The notes: generated from the letters alone by a model not told the origin. Shown: positions 44,800 to 54,653, counted from the first letter of the stretch. The stretch: DNA of 64,000 nucleotides from Chitinophagaceae bacterium (GCA_016702745.1 JADJDJ010000003.1:868001-932000); one strand, 5' to 3'. Translations and numbers: made by a program.

Positions 44800-46113
44800 T
44801 TAAAACGACTTCGAAGGAATACTCAGCGGATTTGTGGCTGAGAAATACATCAGTTTATCCAGCTGGTTATTGGCTACATCATCCAGATAAACGGCAAAGG
44901 CCACCCGGATTTTTTGTCCGTACAGTTCCGGATACATATTCAGCGGGAAGAACAATTCCATTCTTCCTTTAGGATCCTTATTATAGATCACTTTTGCATT
45001 GGGTGTCAGGTTTACCTTTAAATAGGTAGCCAGTGCTCCGCCCCAGTTATAATACTTGCTGGCTGTTTTGAAATAATACCCTTCTGCATTGGCGATACGG
45101 GCTACAAAATACACTTCCCCCAATTTGGAATTGGTTTTAAGGTCGAAAGCTTGTTTGATCACCAGTCCGCCCCTTGCCGGATCATAACTCACATCCAGTT
45201 TGGTAAAATTGGTGATATTGACTTTAGGTACCACTTTAACGCCGGATGTATTGGGCTTGGGATAAAGAGCAGCGATCAATACTTTATCGCCGGCTGATAA
45301 TTCAAAATTATTTTTCACTGCATAACCATTGGTGGTTTCCCAGGCATTAATGGAATAATGCATGATGGATTTGGGATCGTATTTGGTTCCATTGGTATAG
45401 AAGCGGCTGCCTACTTCAAATACGTTGAAGTCCACCTGTTCTTTTTCCCAACCCTGTGTTTCATAATAATACTGATAGATCGAATCCGTTTTCTTCCAGT
45501 TCACCGCTTCGGGGTAGCTCTGTTCGTGGAGCAGTCCGAGGGCATGTCCGAATTCATGCATCACCACACGGCGGATTTCCGGGAGATTCCAGTGATTGGG
45601 ATCTTCTTTCATTTCCTTACGGAGGTGATCGAAAGTATAAGGAGGTTTTATTCCTTTTTTCTTCACCCGGTCCAGGTAATAATCTCCATCGGCAAAGGCC
45701 AGGGTATCGAAATTGATCGTTTGTTCTGTCTGGGCGCGGAAGCTGGCTTCGGTACCTACTGCGGAATTATGTCCCATACCGGCGCCGAGTTTGATCCGCA
45801 GATGGGTAAAGCCGGCATTATCCGGTACAAATTTCAAGCGGATATTACCATGTTTTTCCCATTCTTTGGCATTCAGGATCACTTTATCCCTGACCGCTTT
45901 GCTGCCACCGGGCATAAATTTCACCAGCAGTTCACTGCCTGGCTCCCAGGTATGGTAATTATCGGCCATTCCCCTGGTTTTTACGGTATCGGGTCTTTCC
46001 CCGAACATGGCTTCACCCACGAGGGTAGTGCATTTGGCGCGGGGGAAGAGCTGGGCATTGGCGGCCAATGCTGAAACTGCTAAAACACTAACAGATAAAA
46101 GAATTTTCTTCAT
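44800..46113 (-). CDS. Secreted astacin-like (M12A) metalloprotease
   Basis: The 437-residue product starts with a signal peptide (MKKILLSVSVLAVSALAANAQ). An in-frame ATG six bases upstream is an alternative start. The zinc-binding motif HEFGHALGLLHEQ (extended HExxHxxGxxHE) and Met-turn SIMHY are both present and typical of astacin/M12A peptidases. The C-terminal 170 residues are beta-rich, without a T9SS sorting domain. It would digest proteins outside the cell or in the periplasm. It is a single gene with a minus-strand TATATTCG promoter-like box about 24 bases upstream and a strong terminator. Confidence 0.88.
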   Translation of the reverse strand: MKKILLSVSVLAVSALAANAQLFPRAKCTTLVGEAMFGERPDTVKTRGMADNYHTWEPGSELLVKFMPGGSKAVRDKVILNAKEWEKHGNIRLKFVPDNAGFTHLRIKLGAGMGHNSAVGTEASFRAQTEQTINFDTLAFADGDYYLDRVKKKGIKPPYTFDHLRKEMKEDPNHWNLPEIRRVVMHEFGHALGLLHEQSYPEAVNWKKTDSIYQYYYETQGWEKEQVDFNVFEVGSRFYTNGTKYDPKSIMHYSINAWETTNGYAVKNNFELSAGDKVLIAALYPKPNTSGVKVVPKVNITNFTKLDVSYDPARGGLVIKQAFDLKTNSKLGEVYFVARIANAEGYYFKTASKYYNWGGALATYLKVNLTPNAKVIYNKDPKGRMELFFPLNMYPELYGQKIRVAFAVYLDDVANNQLDKLMYFSATNPLSIPSKSF

Positions 46114-46365
46114 AATCATTGATTGAAATATGGGTCGAATATAGTGTGGATTCAGGGATATTTCATACCGGGGGGCGGGTATATTGGGATGGGAAAACCG
46201 AAAGCTGATCGTATTAACAAAATTATGATTTATACAATGAGCGAATTATGATTTGTGGTGAGTCAGAGACTCACCACAACAACCAAAACAAATCAAACCG
46301 TCCGCTTCGCGTACTTATTTTTTTATCCCTTTGTATTACCAGGTGTAGAGTAACTGACTTAATAA

Positions 46366-46665
46366 GGGATTATTTGCAATGATCCCTGGGTGGGGGGGCC
46401 TACAACCAAAAAATTCCCGTCGCTTCGCTCCCGGTTTTTTATTTGCCCTTCACCATTGAAAATAAATGGGATTATTTGCAATGATCCCGGGTGGGGGCCC
46501 TGCAACCAAAAAAGACCCGTCGCTTCGCTCCCGGTTTTTTATTTGCCCTACGCCATTGAAAATAATGGGGATTATTTGCAATGATCCCGGGTGGGGGGCC
46601 TGCAACCAAAAAAGACCCGTCGCTTCGCTCCCGGTTTTTTATTTGCCCTACGCCACCGAAAATAA
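46366..46665. repeat. Three tandem 100-bp repeats
   Basis: Units begin with GGGATTATTTGCAATGATCC at about 46366, 46468 and 46568 and are 100-102 bp long. Each contains AAAGACCCGTCGCTTCGCTC with flanking A and T runs, able to form a terminator-like hairpin. The same layout occurs in reverse in the tRNA-Ser terminator just downstream. No gene is visible from 46120 to 46686. Confidence 0.85.
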
Positions 46666-46686
46666 ATTTTCGTGGCTTCGGACAAA

Positions 46687-46712
46687 TAAAAAACCCGGCT
46701 ATTGCCGGCTCT
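46687..46712 (-). terminator. Terminator of the tRNA-Ser gene
   Basis: On the minus strand AAAAAAG is followed by AGCCGGC-AATA-GCCGGGT and a T-run. It lies 10 bases after the tRNA 3' end. Confidence 0.8.
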
Positions 46713-46722
46713 TTTTTGGTTG

Positions 46723-46813
46723 CGGAGAGGGAGGGATTCGAACCCTCGGTACAAGTTTAAGCTCGTACAACGGTTTAGCAAACCGGCCCTTTCGGCCACT
46801 CAGGCACCTCTCC
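46723..46813 (-). tRNA. tRNA-Ser (GCU)
   Basis: The minus strand folds into a long tRNA with a variable arm. The acceptor stem is GGAGAGG/CCTCTCC with discriminator G. The anticodon loop reads TTTGCTAAA, giving anticodon GCU (serine AGC/AGU). The variable arm has a stem about five base pairs long, and the T arm holds GGTTCGAATCC. The terminal CCA is not fully encoded. Confidence 0.95.
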
Positions 46814-46895
46814 GGGCTGGCCACCTTCGCTTTAACGATGGCGGCTAAAGGGATGCAAAAATAGAGATTTAACCCAAGAAATCCCAAAAAGACAA

Positions 46896-46930
46896 ATCCC
46901 AAATTCCTTAAACTTGAAGGAATTTGGGAT
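46896..46930 (-). terminator. Terminator after dnaA
   Basis: A perfect inverted repeat with arms ATCCCAAATTCCTT and AAGGAATTTGGGAT and a 7-base loop lies 19 bases after the dnaA stop. On the minus strand a T-rich stretch follows. Confidence 0.8.
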
Positions 46931-46949
46931 CAATGAGTTTAAATTTTAA

Positions 46950-48383
46950 TTACATGGCAGCCAGCTGTACTTTCTGTTGCAGTTCCAGTACATTTTCCCG
47001 AAATACCCCATCGGTATCCATCAGGTCTTTTACCGTTTGGCAGGAATGGATCACTGTGGTATGATCGCGGCCACCAAAATGCTCCCCGATGGTTTTGAGG
47101 GAATTCTTGGTAAAAGCCTTGGCCAGGTACATGGTAATCTGGCGGGCCTGAACGATTTCCCTTTTCCTGGTCTTTTGAAGGAGTTTATCGTAAGGCACAT
47201 CGAAATACTCACAAACCATTTTCTGGATGGTTTCGATCGTAATTTCCTTGCTGGATGATTTGACGAAATTCCGTAACACTTTCTTGGCTAAATCGAGGTC
47301 GATTTCCCTCCTGTTAAGCGAAGATTGTGCCAAGAGTGAGATCAGGGCGCCTTCCAGCTCCCTTACATTATTACTGATATTATAGGCAATGTACTTGACC
47401 ACTTCTTTCGACATCTCCAGCCCGTCATTCTTCATCTTCTTCTCCAGGATCTCGATCCGGGTATCATATTCCGGCACCTGCAGATCAGCACTGAGGCCCC
47501 AGCGGAAACGGCTGAGCAGTCTTTCCTGCACCCCTTCCAGGTCTTTGGGAGATTTATCAGAAGTGAGCACCAGTTGTTTATGAGATTGGTGCAAGTGGTT
47601 GAAAATCGCGAAAAAAGCATCCTGGGATTTCTCAGCCTTGGCAAAGAACTGCACATCATCCAGGATCAGCACATCAATGAGCTGATAAAAATGGATAAAA
47701 TCGTTGATGGCATTGTTCCGGCTATGATCCATGAACTGGTTAATGAATTTCTCCGAGCTCACATATAATACCACTTTATTGGGATGCAAACGTTTTACTT
47801 CATTACCGATCGCCTGGGCCAGGTGGGTTTTACCCAAACCAACACCGCCATAAATGACCAGGGGATTAAAGGAATTGGCTCCCGGCTTTTCAGCAACGGT
47901 TTTACCGGCACGGCGGGCCACCCGGTTGCAATCGCCTTCCACAAAAGATTCGAAAGTATAAATATGATTGAGCTGGGGGTCGATTTGCATCTTCTTGAGC
48001 CCCGGTATGACGAAGGGATTCTTAACAGGATTATTTATGACTAAAGGGAAATCCATTTCGTTATTGGAAAAAGTTTTAAAACCCTGACCACTTACATCCA
48101 TGGTAACCGGTTTGTTCTTGCTGTTACCACTGTCAACCATGATGCGGTATTCCAGCCGGGCTTCCTTACCCAGTTCCCGCTTCAAAGTCTTCGCTAATAA
48201 ATTTACGTAATGTTCTTCGAGGTATTCAAAAAAGAATTGACTGGGTACCTGGATGACGAGAACGTTGTTTTTTAGGGAGACTGGCTTGATGGGTTCAAAC
48301 CAGGTCTTGAAGTGCTGCCATTCTACAATATCCTTGATGATCTTTAAACAATTGGTCCAGATCTTTTCAGCATTCTTCTCCAT
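46950..48383 (-). CDS. dnaA: Chromosomal replication initiator DnaA
   Basis: The 477-residue protein has all DnaA parts. Domain I (1-85) binds DnaB helicase and other factors. The AAA+ domain has Walker A YGGVGLGKTHLAQAIGN, Walker B LILDDVQFF and sensor motifs near LTSDKSPKDL and ERLLSRFRWGL. The C-terminal DNA-binding domain has GGRDHTTVIHSCQTV. It opens the replication origin. The upstream region 48384-48520 holds A/T-rich runs but no TTATCCACA-type boxes, so the origin is not shown to be here. dnaN and recF are not adjacent, which is common in Bacteroidota. Confidence 0.96.
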   Translation of the reverse strand: MEKNAEKIWTNCLKIIKDIVEWQHFKTWFEPIKPVSLKNNVLVIQVPSQFFFEYLEEHYVNLLAKTLKRELGKEARLEYRIMVDSGNSKNKPVTMDVSGQGFKTFSNNEMDFPLVINNPVKNPFVIPGLKKMQIDPQLNHIYTFESFVEGDCNRVARRAGKTVAEKPGANSFNPLVIYGGVGLGKTHLAQAIGNEVKRLHPNKVVLYVSSEKFINQFMDHSRNNAINDFIHFYQLIDVLILDDVQFFAKAEKSQDAFFAIFNHLHQSHKQLVLTSDKSPKDLEGVQERLLSRFRWGLSADLQVPEYDTRIEILEKKMKNDGLEMSKEVVKYIAYNISNNVRELEGALISLLAQSSLNRREIDLDLAKKVLRNFVKSSSKEITIETIQKMVCEYFDVPYDKLLQKTRKREIVQARQITMYLAKAFTKNSLKTIGEHFGGRDHTTVIHSCQTVKDLMDTDGVFRENVLELQQKVQLAAM

Positions 48384-48520
48384 CAGATTAGTAAGCAGTT
48401 TATGTCGGGTTAACTATAGTTGTTCTTGCTTAACCGTCCAAAAAAAATTCTCACACAGTGTCAATAAAAAAAATTGGACAGGAGGGCGAATATCACCATT
48501 TCTTTTATAAAAAAAAATTT

Positions 48521-49456
48521 TTACCCAGCTGATTTTTGTGAAACAGAAAGATTGTGATTTTTCACCAATTTTTTACCGGAAAATTTGGAAAATTCAAAAT
48601 CCAGACGTCCTAAAATAATACCCGCAAAACCCACCTGGTTCACAATCACATCATTCCCGTTTTTATTAGTATATTTCAGTGGATCATCCAGAAAGGTATG
48701 GGTATGACCGCCAATGATCAGGTCAATGTCCGATGATTCCTTTGCCAGCACTTCATCACTCACTTTTCCATCGGTATATTTATTACCCAGGTGCGATAAA
48801 CAGATCACCATATCACAGTTTTCCAACCGTTTCAGTTGATCTGCTGTTTCATTGGCTTTTTGCACGGGATCCAGGTATTTGGTGGCACCAAATAAAGTAT
48901 CAGGTATCAATCCCCTGCCTTCAATACTCACGCCAAAAACACCGATTTTCAATCTGCCTTTTTTAAATACTTTATAAGGCTGTGTTTTATGTTCCATTGC
49001 GGTGCCGGTAAAATCATAATTGGCTACCAGCATCGGGAAATTGGCATGAAGGGTGAGCTGTGTGGCCAGGTTCTCCATCCCTGCATCAAAATCATGATTC
49101 CCGATGGTACAGGCATCATATTGCATGGCGGTCATGGCTTTGATCTCGGGCTCTCCTTTGTAAATATTGAAATAAGGTGTTCCCTGAAAGATATCGCCGG
49201 CATCCAGTAACAACACCTGTTCTTCTTCTGCGCGTATTTTTTGAATCAATGCCGAACGACCGGCAATACCACCCAGGCCCTGATTCCGGCCACCATCCAT
49301 GGGAAAGGGTTCCAGCCGGCTATGGGTATCGTTGGTATGTAAAATGGTCAGCCGGTAAGGACTGATATACTCCGCAGCTTCCAGCAGTGTGGGTCCGGCC
49401 AAAACGGCACCGGCCGACATAGCGGCTTTTCGGATAAAACTTTTTCTACTCTGCAT
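48521..49456 (-). CDS. 5'-nucleotidase/metallophosphatase, catalytic half
   Basis: The protein of 311 residues starts with a Tat-like signal (SRKSFIRKAAMSAGAVLAG) and holds a full calcineurin-like phosphoesterase domain. Metal-site motifs are HTNDTHSRLEP, LDAGDIFQGTPYF, IGNHDFDAGM and IGGHTHTFLDDP. In UshA-type 5'-nucleotidases this domain is followed by a substrate-binding domain in the same chain; here that domain is encoded by the upstream gene 49446-50198, which overlaps by 11 bases. It hydrolyses nucleotides or similar esters in the periplasm. A split enzyme of two chains is common in Bacteroidota. Confidence 0.9.
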   Translation of the reverse strand: MQSRKSFIRKAAMSAGAVLAGPTLLEAAEYISPYRLTILHTNDTHSRLEPFPMDGGRNQGLGGIAGRSALIQKIRAEEEQVLLLDAGDIFQGTPYFNIYKGEPEIKAMTAMQYDACTIGNHDFDAGMENLATQLTLHANFPMLVANYDFTGTAMEHKTQPYKVFKKGRLKIGVFGVSIEGRGLIPDTLFGATKYLDPVQKANETADQLKRLENCDMVICLSHLGNKYTDGKVSDEVLAKESSDIDLIIGGHTHTFLDDPLKYTNKNGNDVIVNQVGFAGIILGRLDFEFSKFSGKKLVKNHNLSVSQKSAG

Positions 49457-50198
49457 TGGTCACCCGGTTTTCGATGGTTGAACTGATTTCTTTACCTGCG
49501 GCTTTTTGCTTCCTGATATATTCGATGATCGCATCCCGCATCAGGTAGCCATTTGTTATCTGAGGGATTGTACGCAACATATCCGCATTATCTCCGCCAT
49601 TGGCGATAAAATCTGAATTGGCAATCGTATAAGTTGCATCGGGATCGAGTGGCAGGCCGCCTACTTTGATATTGACTGCTTTTTTATCACGGATCTGCAT
49701 GGTAATTCCTGCCAGCGGCCATCCGCCCTTGGCAGCAGCCAGGTCCAGCACCTGCTGAAGAACGGAGCCTTTCATCTTCTGCAATAAAAGAAGATTATCA
49801 AAAGGCATCAGTTCAAATATCTTGCCTGTGGTGATATTTCCTTTGGGCAATTGCGTCAACCGGATCCCGCCAAAATTCACCAGGGCCCCATCTACTTTGG
49901 TATTATATTTTTCAGCTGCCATAGCCAGAAATGCATCCACCATCATATTACCCAGTGTACATTCCGGCTGCGCTTTATCCATACTAATAGCCGCTACTCC
50001 CACTACTTCATTCATGGTGCTGTTGACCTTTTCTCCATAGGGCTGCAAAAATTTCAGCAGGGATGAGTCCTTTTGCTGTGCATCTGAAATGCGATAGGAT
50101 TTGTATTGTAAGGCGGAAGTCTGATAGCTGGTTGTACAGGAATATCCTGTAAACAATAATAGCAAGGCTAAGAATATGGCAGACGGATTCTTTCTCAT
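49446..50198 (-). CDS. 5'-nucleotidase, C-terminal substrate domain, lipoprotein
   Basis: The 250-residue product matches the 5'-nucleotidase C-terminal domain: LGNMMVDAFLAMA, DGALVNFGGIR, FELMPFDNLLLLQKMKG and IANSDFIANGGDN. The start at 50198 opens a lipoprotein signal (MRKNPSAIFLALLLLFTGYSC). An in-frame ATG at 50225 is less likely. It lacks the metallophosphatase domain, which is in the next gene with an 11-base overlap, so the pair probably forms a two-chain enzyme tethered to the membrane by this lipid anchor. Confidence 0.88.
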   Translation of the reverse strand: MRKNPSAIFLALLLLFTGYSCTTSYQTSALQYKSYRISDAQQKDSSLLKFLQPYGEKVNSTMNEVVGVAAISMDKAQPECTLGNMMVDAFLAMAAEKYNTKVDGALVNFGGIRLTQLPKGNITTGKIFELMPFDNLLLLQKMKGSVLQQVLDLAAAKGGWPLAGITMQIRDKKAVNIKVGGLPLDPDATYTIANSDFIANGGDNADMLRTIPQITNGYLMRDAIIEYIRKQKAAGKEISSTIENRVTNAE

Positions 50199-50313
50199 AC
50201 TTTGGTGGTGCTTTGAAGGTATCATTTTTTTATGGCCGCCACAAAAAATAAAGCCCTGAAATCACCGGAATTTATTTGCAACTTTACCGCCATTGCAGGA
50301 TAAATACCTCGCC

Positions 50314-51899
50314 ATGCAACAAACACTTGTTTTAAAACTCAAACCGGCAGAAGCAGCCGACGAATCAACGGTTAAACGTTATATCGCCGCCTCCGCTGCT
50401 GTACCGGAAAGCGCTATTAGTGGATATACGATCACCCGGCAGTCGCTCGATGCCCGTGGAAAGCAGGCCTGGGTTCAATTGAGCCTGCTGGCCTATATCA
50501 ATGAACCTTTTATACAAAGGCAATTACAATCTTTTCATTACCCGGATGTGCATCAGTCTGATAAAACCGTGCTGGTAATTGGTGCCGGACCGGCTGGTTT
50601 ATTTGCCGCCCTCCGGCTGATTGAAGCCGGTATTCGTCCCCTGATCCTGGAAAGAGGAAAAGATGTGCAGGCCCGCCGCAGGGACCTGGCCGTCATGAAC
50701 CGGGAAGGAATTGTGAATCCCGACAGTAATTATTGTTTTGGAGAAGGAGGAGCCGGCACTTATAGTGATGGTAAATTATATACCCGCAGCAGTAAAAGAG
50801 GTGATATCGGACGTATCCTGAGTTTATTTGTTCATTTCGGGGCGGAGGAAAAAATTTTATACGAAGCCCATCCGCATATCGGCACCAATAAACTGCCGCA
50901 TATTATCAGCGCCATGCGCAGGCAGATTATTGCCAGCGGGGGTTTGATTTATTTTGAAAAGAAACTGACCGGATTCATTCTCGAAAAAAATAAAATCCGC
51001 TCAGTGATAACTGCGGATGGGGATCAATTCAATGGGGATGCCCTGATCCTGGCCACCGGTCACTCAGCCCGGGATATTTTTGAGCTATTGCATCAGCAAC
51101 AAATTCTTATCGAAGCCAAACCCTTTGCCCTGGGTGTAAGAGTGGAGCACCCGCAGGAATTAATCGACAGTTGTCAGTATCATTTGGTCCCATTATCTCA
51201 TTCAGCAGTTCAACTGCGCGATCCATTACTTCCGCCCGCCGCCTATAGCTGGGTAAACCAGGTGGATGGGAAGGGTGTATTTTCTTTTGTATGTGCCCGG
51301 GTGGTATCATTGCTCCGGCCGCAACATCGCCCGGTGAAATTGTGGTGAATGGATGGAGTCCTTCCAAAAGAAATAATCCTTATGCCAATAGTGGCATCGT
51401 TGTTTCGGTGGAAGAAAAAGACTGGCAGGCATTCCGGCAGCATGGACCATTGGCGGCTATGTATTTTCAGCAAATGGTGGAACAGCAGGCATTTGAAGCA
51501 GGAGGAGGTCAGTTGGTGGCACCGGCGCAAAGACTGGTTGACTTCTGTGAAAACAAAGGATCTGCTTCATTACCGGATTGTTCTTATTTGCCTGGAATCA
51601 AAACAGCAGCCCTGAAAAAAGTTTTACCGGCTTTTATTCATCAAAGTCTGCAGGAGGGTTTCCGGATGCAGGGCAAAAAGATGAAAGGCTATTATACCAA
51701 TGAAGCAGTGGTGGTTGCTACTGAATCAAGGACCTCTTCACCGGTTCGTATTCCCAGAGATCAGCAATTATTATCACATCCGCAAATCAGCAATCTCTAT
51801 CCTTGCGGAGAAGGAGCTGGTTATGCCGGTGGTATCGTAAGTGCAGCCATGGATGGGGAAAGAGTGGCAATGATACTGGCCGGAATTACATCTTCATAA
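50314..51899 (+). CDS. FAD-dependent oxidoreductase (frameshift at 51285)
   Basis: Two frames join to one protein of about 528 residues. The first part has the FAD-binding GxGxxG motif (VLVIGAGPAGLFAALRLIEAG) and ends near the break. The second part reads MCPGGIIAPAATSPGEIVVNG and ends with a second nucleotide motif (LYPCGEGAGYAGGIVSAAMDG). Adding one base to the T4 run at 51285-51288 restores FSFCMCPGGII. It belongs to the uncharacterised FAD-dependent dehydrogenase family (COG2509). The start at 50314 is ATG; a TTG further upstream is less likely. Its last 14 bases overlap the 3' end of the convergent T9SS gene. Confidence 0.85.
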
Positions 51900-53421
51900 A
51901 TTGCTTACTGGCTACTACCTGTTCACCGGATGTGATTTTTACAAAATACTGTCCGCGGGGCAACTGCTGCAATCCGATACGGTATTGGCGGCTGTTGTTT
52001 CCGGCCGTCCAGCTGGCCTGCTCTCTGCCATCCATACTGTAAAGACTGATACGGGTAGCCTTTTGTACATCACCGTTAAGTGAAACTGTGAGATAATCGG
52101 TAGCAGGATTAGGAAATACGCTGATATCAGCAACTGTTTTGCTGCTGCGGGCAAAATAAGTATCAGAGTTATAAAAACTTCCGGTTTGATTCACCACGCG
52201 AATCCGGTACCAGGCTGTAGCGGTAAACTGTTTGTCGGCAAACTGGTAAACGCCGGATGCACTGGCAGGATCAACTGCACCGATCTTTTCAAAATGTTCC
52301 CCATCCAGTGATTTTTCTACCTGGTATTCGCGAACGGCGTTATAATCTTCATCTTTCCAGGCAAGTACTTGTGTACCATTTTTAGATTGACCTTTCATAT
52401 CCAGAAAGTGTACAGATAAAACCAGGTCAGTATGAAAAATACCGGGAGCAGATGCCAGGTCCATTCCACCGTTTGCATTGGTCGTATTGGTGGGATAATA
52501 AGTATTGTTGGTATAATCCAGCAATTGTGCACTGGAACTGGCTGTAACATCAGCACCCATCAATGCATATCCATAAACTTTTTGAAGTGTAGTGATGCCC
52601 AGATCACTTAATCTGATAAAAACTGATTTGATAGCCTGGGCCGGAACCAGTGAAAAAGGGCGAAGTGCATTGTCTGAAACATCCTTTCTCATTACATAAC
52701 TGGGCAAGGTAGCAATGGCTGCTCCATAAGCCGTAGTATTCACAGTAAGCACAGCGCCAAAAGCAGTTGGATAACCATTTACATCCACTGCGGTAATGGC
52801 AGCAATTTTAAATGCATCGTTTCCACCACGTTCGGCAATCAGGAAACCGGCAGAAGTTGGATAGATGGTTGCTATACCGGATTTGTAAACAAAATCAACC
52901 CTTTCAATATTATTAAATGTAAGATCAGATGCGGCATCATTATTAAATACATTATCACTACCCCTGTTCACCATGCCTTCTTTCATTACTCTTTCCATGT
53001 AAGCATGATTGGCCACCTGGGGAAAGGCAACAGGAAATGGCATATTGTAGGTGGTATTATCAACGGCAGCATTTCCCTGGCAATAGATATGCTGTTTGTT
53101 ACCATTGCTGGCCAGGGAAGCATTGGCGACTCTGCGGATGATGACGGTATCAAAATAGTCGTACCGTACATAAGACTTTCCGGAGTAAGCAAAACTGGTG
53201 ATACCGATATTCCCGTTATTATTATAACTCACATTATAATTAGTAGAAGGGGATACAGTATTCACACTACCAGAATGGGAGGTAACGGATGCACTATAAT
53301 TGCCACCTGTTACTGAAAGGGTAGTTACTGTTGAAACTGAGTTGATTGCTACCTGAGCCGTTAAAACAACAGGGCAAAATACCAGGGATGCCATTAGGCG
53401 GATTACGGGGTAATTTTTCAT
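51886..53421 (-). CDS. T9SS type A sorting-domain secreted protein
   Basis: The 511-residue product has a signal peptide (1-22) and ends with a type A T9SS sorting domain (VFPNPATDYLTVSLNG, LPRGQYFVKITSGEQVVASK), so it is exported through the outer membrane and anchored or released. The body (about 25-330) is Ser, Thr, Asn-rich and beta-predicted, with an Ig-like or fibronectin-type stretch before the sorting domain (WKDEDYNAVREYQVEKSLDG). Enzymatic residues are not evident. A TACTTTTG promoter box sits 19 bases upstream of the start on the minus strand. Confidence 0.85.
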   Translation of the reverse strand: MKNYPVIRLMASLVFCPVVLTAQVAINSVSTVTTLSVTGGNYSASVTSHSGSVNTVSPSTNYNVSYNNNGNIGITSFAYSGKSYVRYDYFDTVIIRRVANASLASNGNKQHIYCQGNAAVDNTTYNMPFPVAFPQVANHAYMERVMKEGMVNRGSDNVFNNDAASDLTFNNIERVDFVYKSGIATIYPTSAGFLIAERGGNDAFKIAAITAVDVNGYPTAFGAVLTVNTTAYGAAIATLPSYVMRKDVSDNALRPFSLVPAQAIKSVFIRLSDLGITTLQKVYGYALMGADVTASSSAQLLDYTNNTYYPTNTTNANGGMDLASAPGIFHTDLVLSVHFLDMKGQSKNGTQVLAWKDEDYNAVREYQVEKSLDGEHFEKIGAVDPASASGVYQFADKQFTATAWYRIRVVNQTGSFYNSDTYFARSSKTVADISVFPNPATDYLTVSLNGDVQKATRISLYSMDGREQASWTAGNNSRQYRIGLQQLPRGQYFVKITSGEQVVASKQFMKM

Positions 53422-53440
53422 TAAGTACAGATTTCTACGA

Positions 53441-53448
53441 CAAAAGTA
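53441..53448 (-). promoter_or_regulatory. -7 promoter box of the T9SS gene
   Basis: On the minus strand TACTTTTG fits TAnnTTTG and leaves a leader of about 13 bases before the ATG at 53421. Confidence 0.5.
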
Positions 53449-53677
53449 GTATCGGTTTTCCCCATTGTAAATAGTAAAGTCACTTATCAGTGAATGAAAA
53501 ACACTTGGGTTTTTTACGTGTTTACCCTTAGAAATGTTTTACCGCGTCACCCCACCCTTTTGAAACCAGAAAGAAGCAAATTCAGCCAGTCTTTGTGGCA
53601 TTCACCGGCTACCCGGGCAGTTGGCTCCCTAAGCGGTGCAGTTCACCGTATTTTTCCGGCAATTAAAATCCGGCAGG

Positions 53678-53685
53678 TAACTTTG
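53678..53685 (+). promoter_or_regulatory. -7 promoter box of the ABC-2 exporter
   Basis: TAACTTTG matches TAnnTTTG and lies 17 bases before the ATG at 53703. The rest of the gap 53449-53677 shows no gene. Confidence 0.55.
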
Positions 53686-53702
53686 TTGTTCAAATCAGCA
53701 GT

Positions 53703-54632
53703 ATGCCACTACTTGAACTCCAACAGCTTAAAAAGTATTTCGCATCCCAGAAAGCCGTAGACGATATCAGCCTGACTGTTGAAAAAGGCCAGATATTCGG
53801 CCTGCTCGGTCCCAATGGAGCCGGCAAAACCACCCTGATCCGGATGATCACCGGTATTTTTTACCCGGATGAAGGGCAGATCATCTTTGATGGCAAAAAA
53901 TTTGACCCGGTTAAGGATGTGGGTTACATCGGTTATATGCCGGAAGAAAGAGGGCTGTATAAAAAAATGAAGATCGGCGAACAGGCGATGTACCTGGCTC
54001 AGCTGAAAGGACTCAGCCGCAGCGATGCCCAGGCAAGGATCAAGGAGTGGTTTGTAAAATTTGAAATGGAATCCTGGTGGAATAAAAAAGTGGAAGACCT
54101 CTCTAAAGGAATGAGTCAGAAACTGCAGTTTGTCACCACCATCCTTCACCGGCCTAAACTGGTGATCCTGGATGAGCCTTTCAGCGGACTGGATCCGGTG
54201 AACAGTAACCTGATCAAGGATGAAATCTTTAAACTGGCCCAAAACGGATCCACTATCATATTCAGTACACACCGGATGGAACAGGTGGAAGAAATCTGTA
54301 ACCATATTGTATTGGTGAACAAAGGAAAAAAAATCCTCGATGGAACAGTTACCCAGGTCAAACAGGAATTCAAGGAAAATCTTTTCCGCATCGGCAGCTC
54401 CGAAGTGATCCCTGCACTGAATGGGAATGCTCCATTTGAAATTCTGAATAGCGGCAAAGCCAATGCGATTGTCAGGATCCAGGAAGGCAAGACGCCTAAC
54501 GATGTATTACAGTACCTGATTTCTCAAAATGTGGCCATTCATTCCTTCCAGGAAATTCTGCCTACCCTGAATGATATTTTTATCAGGCTGGTAGAAAGCA
54601 GTCCTGCAGCCCGTCAGTTTCAATCCATTTAA
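53703..54632 (+). CDS. ABC transporter ATP-binding protein, NatA-like
   Basis: The 309-residue protein is a single ABC ATPase with Walker A GLLGPNGAGKTTLIRM, signature LSKGMSQKLQF and Walker B LVILDEPFSGLDP. The C-terminal 80 residues fit the DUF4162 extension of NatA-type ATPases. It energises an exporter of the ABC-2 type together with the permease encoded 21 bases downstream. Substrates of this class include sodium ions, drugs and lipids; none can be assigned here. Confidence 0.92.
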   Translation: MPLLELQQLKKYFASQKAVDDISLTVEKGQIFGLLGPNGAGKTTLIRMITGIFYPDEGQIIFDGKKFDPVKDVGYIGYMPEERGLYKKMKIGEQAMYLAQLKGLSRSDAQARIKEWFVKFEMESWWNKKVEDLSKGMSQKLQFVTTILHRPKLVILDEPFSGLDPVNSNLIKDEIFKLAQNGSTIIFSTHRMEQVEEICNHIVLVNKGKKILDGTVTQVKQEFKENLFRIGSSEVIPALNGNAPFEILNSGKANAIVRIQEGKTPNDVLQYLISQNVAIHSFQEILPTLNDIFIRLVESSPAARQFQSI

Positions 54633-54653
54633 CCGAACTATCAACTACTTACT

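Noticed and set aside
45358..46074. Plus-strand frame of 238 codons opposite the astacin-like gene
   Set aside because: It is a shadow of the protease coding sequence, which has a signal peptide, zinc motif and terminator on the minus strand.
46366..46665. CRISPR array
   Set aside because: The units are 100 bp long, similar over nearly their whole length and have no unique spacers; there are no cas genes. The same applies to the arrays at 1191 and 56001.
46572..46902. Minus-strand ORFs across the tRNA-Ser
   Set aside because: These are translations through the tRNA and its repeats, a well-known source of false protein predictions.
48384..48520. Replication origin next to dnaA
   Set aside because: The gap is A/T-rich, but I find no TTATCCACA-type DnaA boxes or clusters of near matches, and no origin-linked neighbours.
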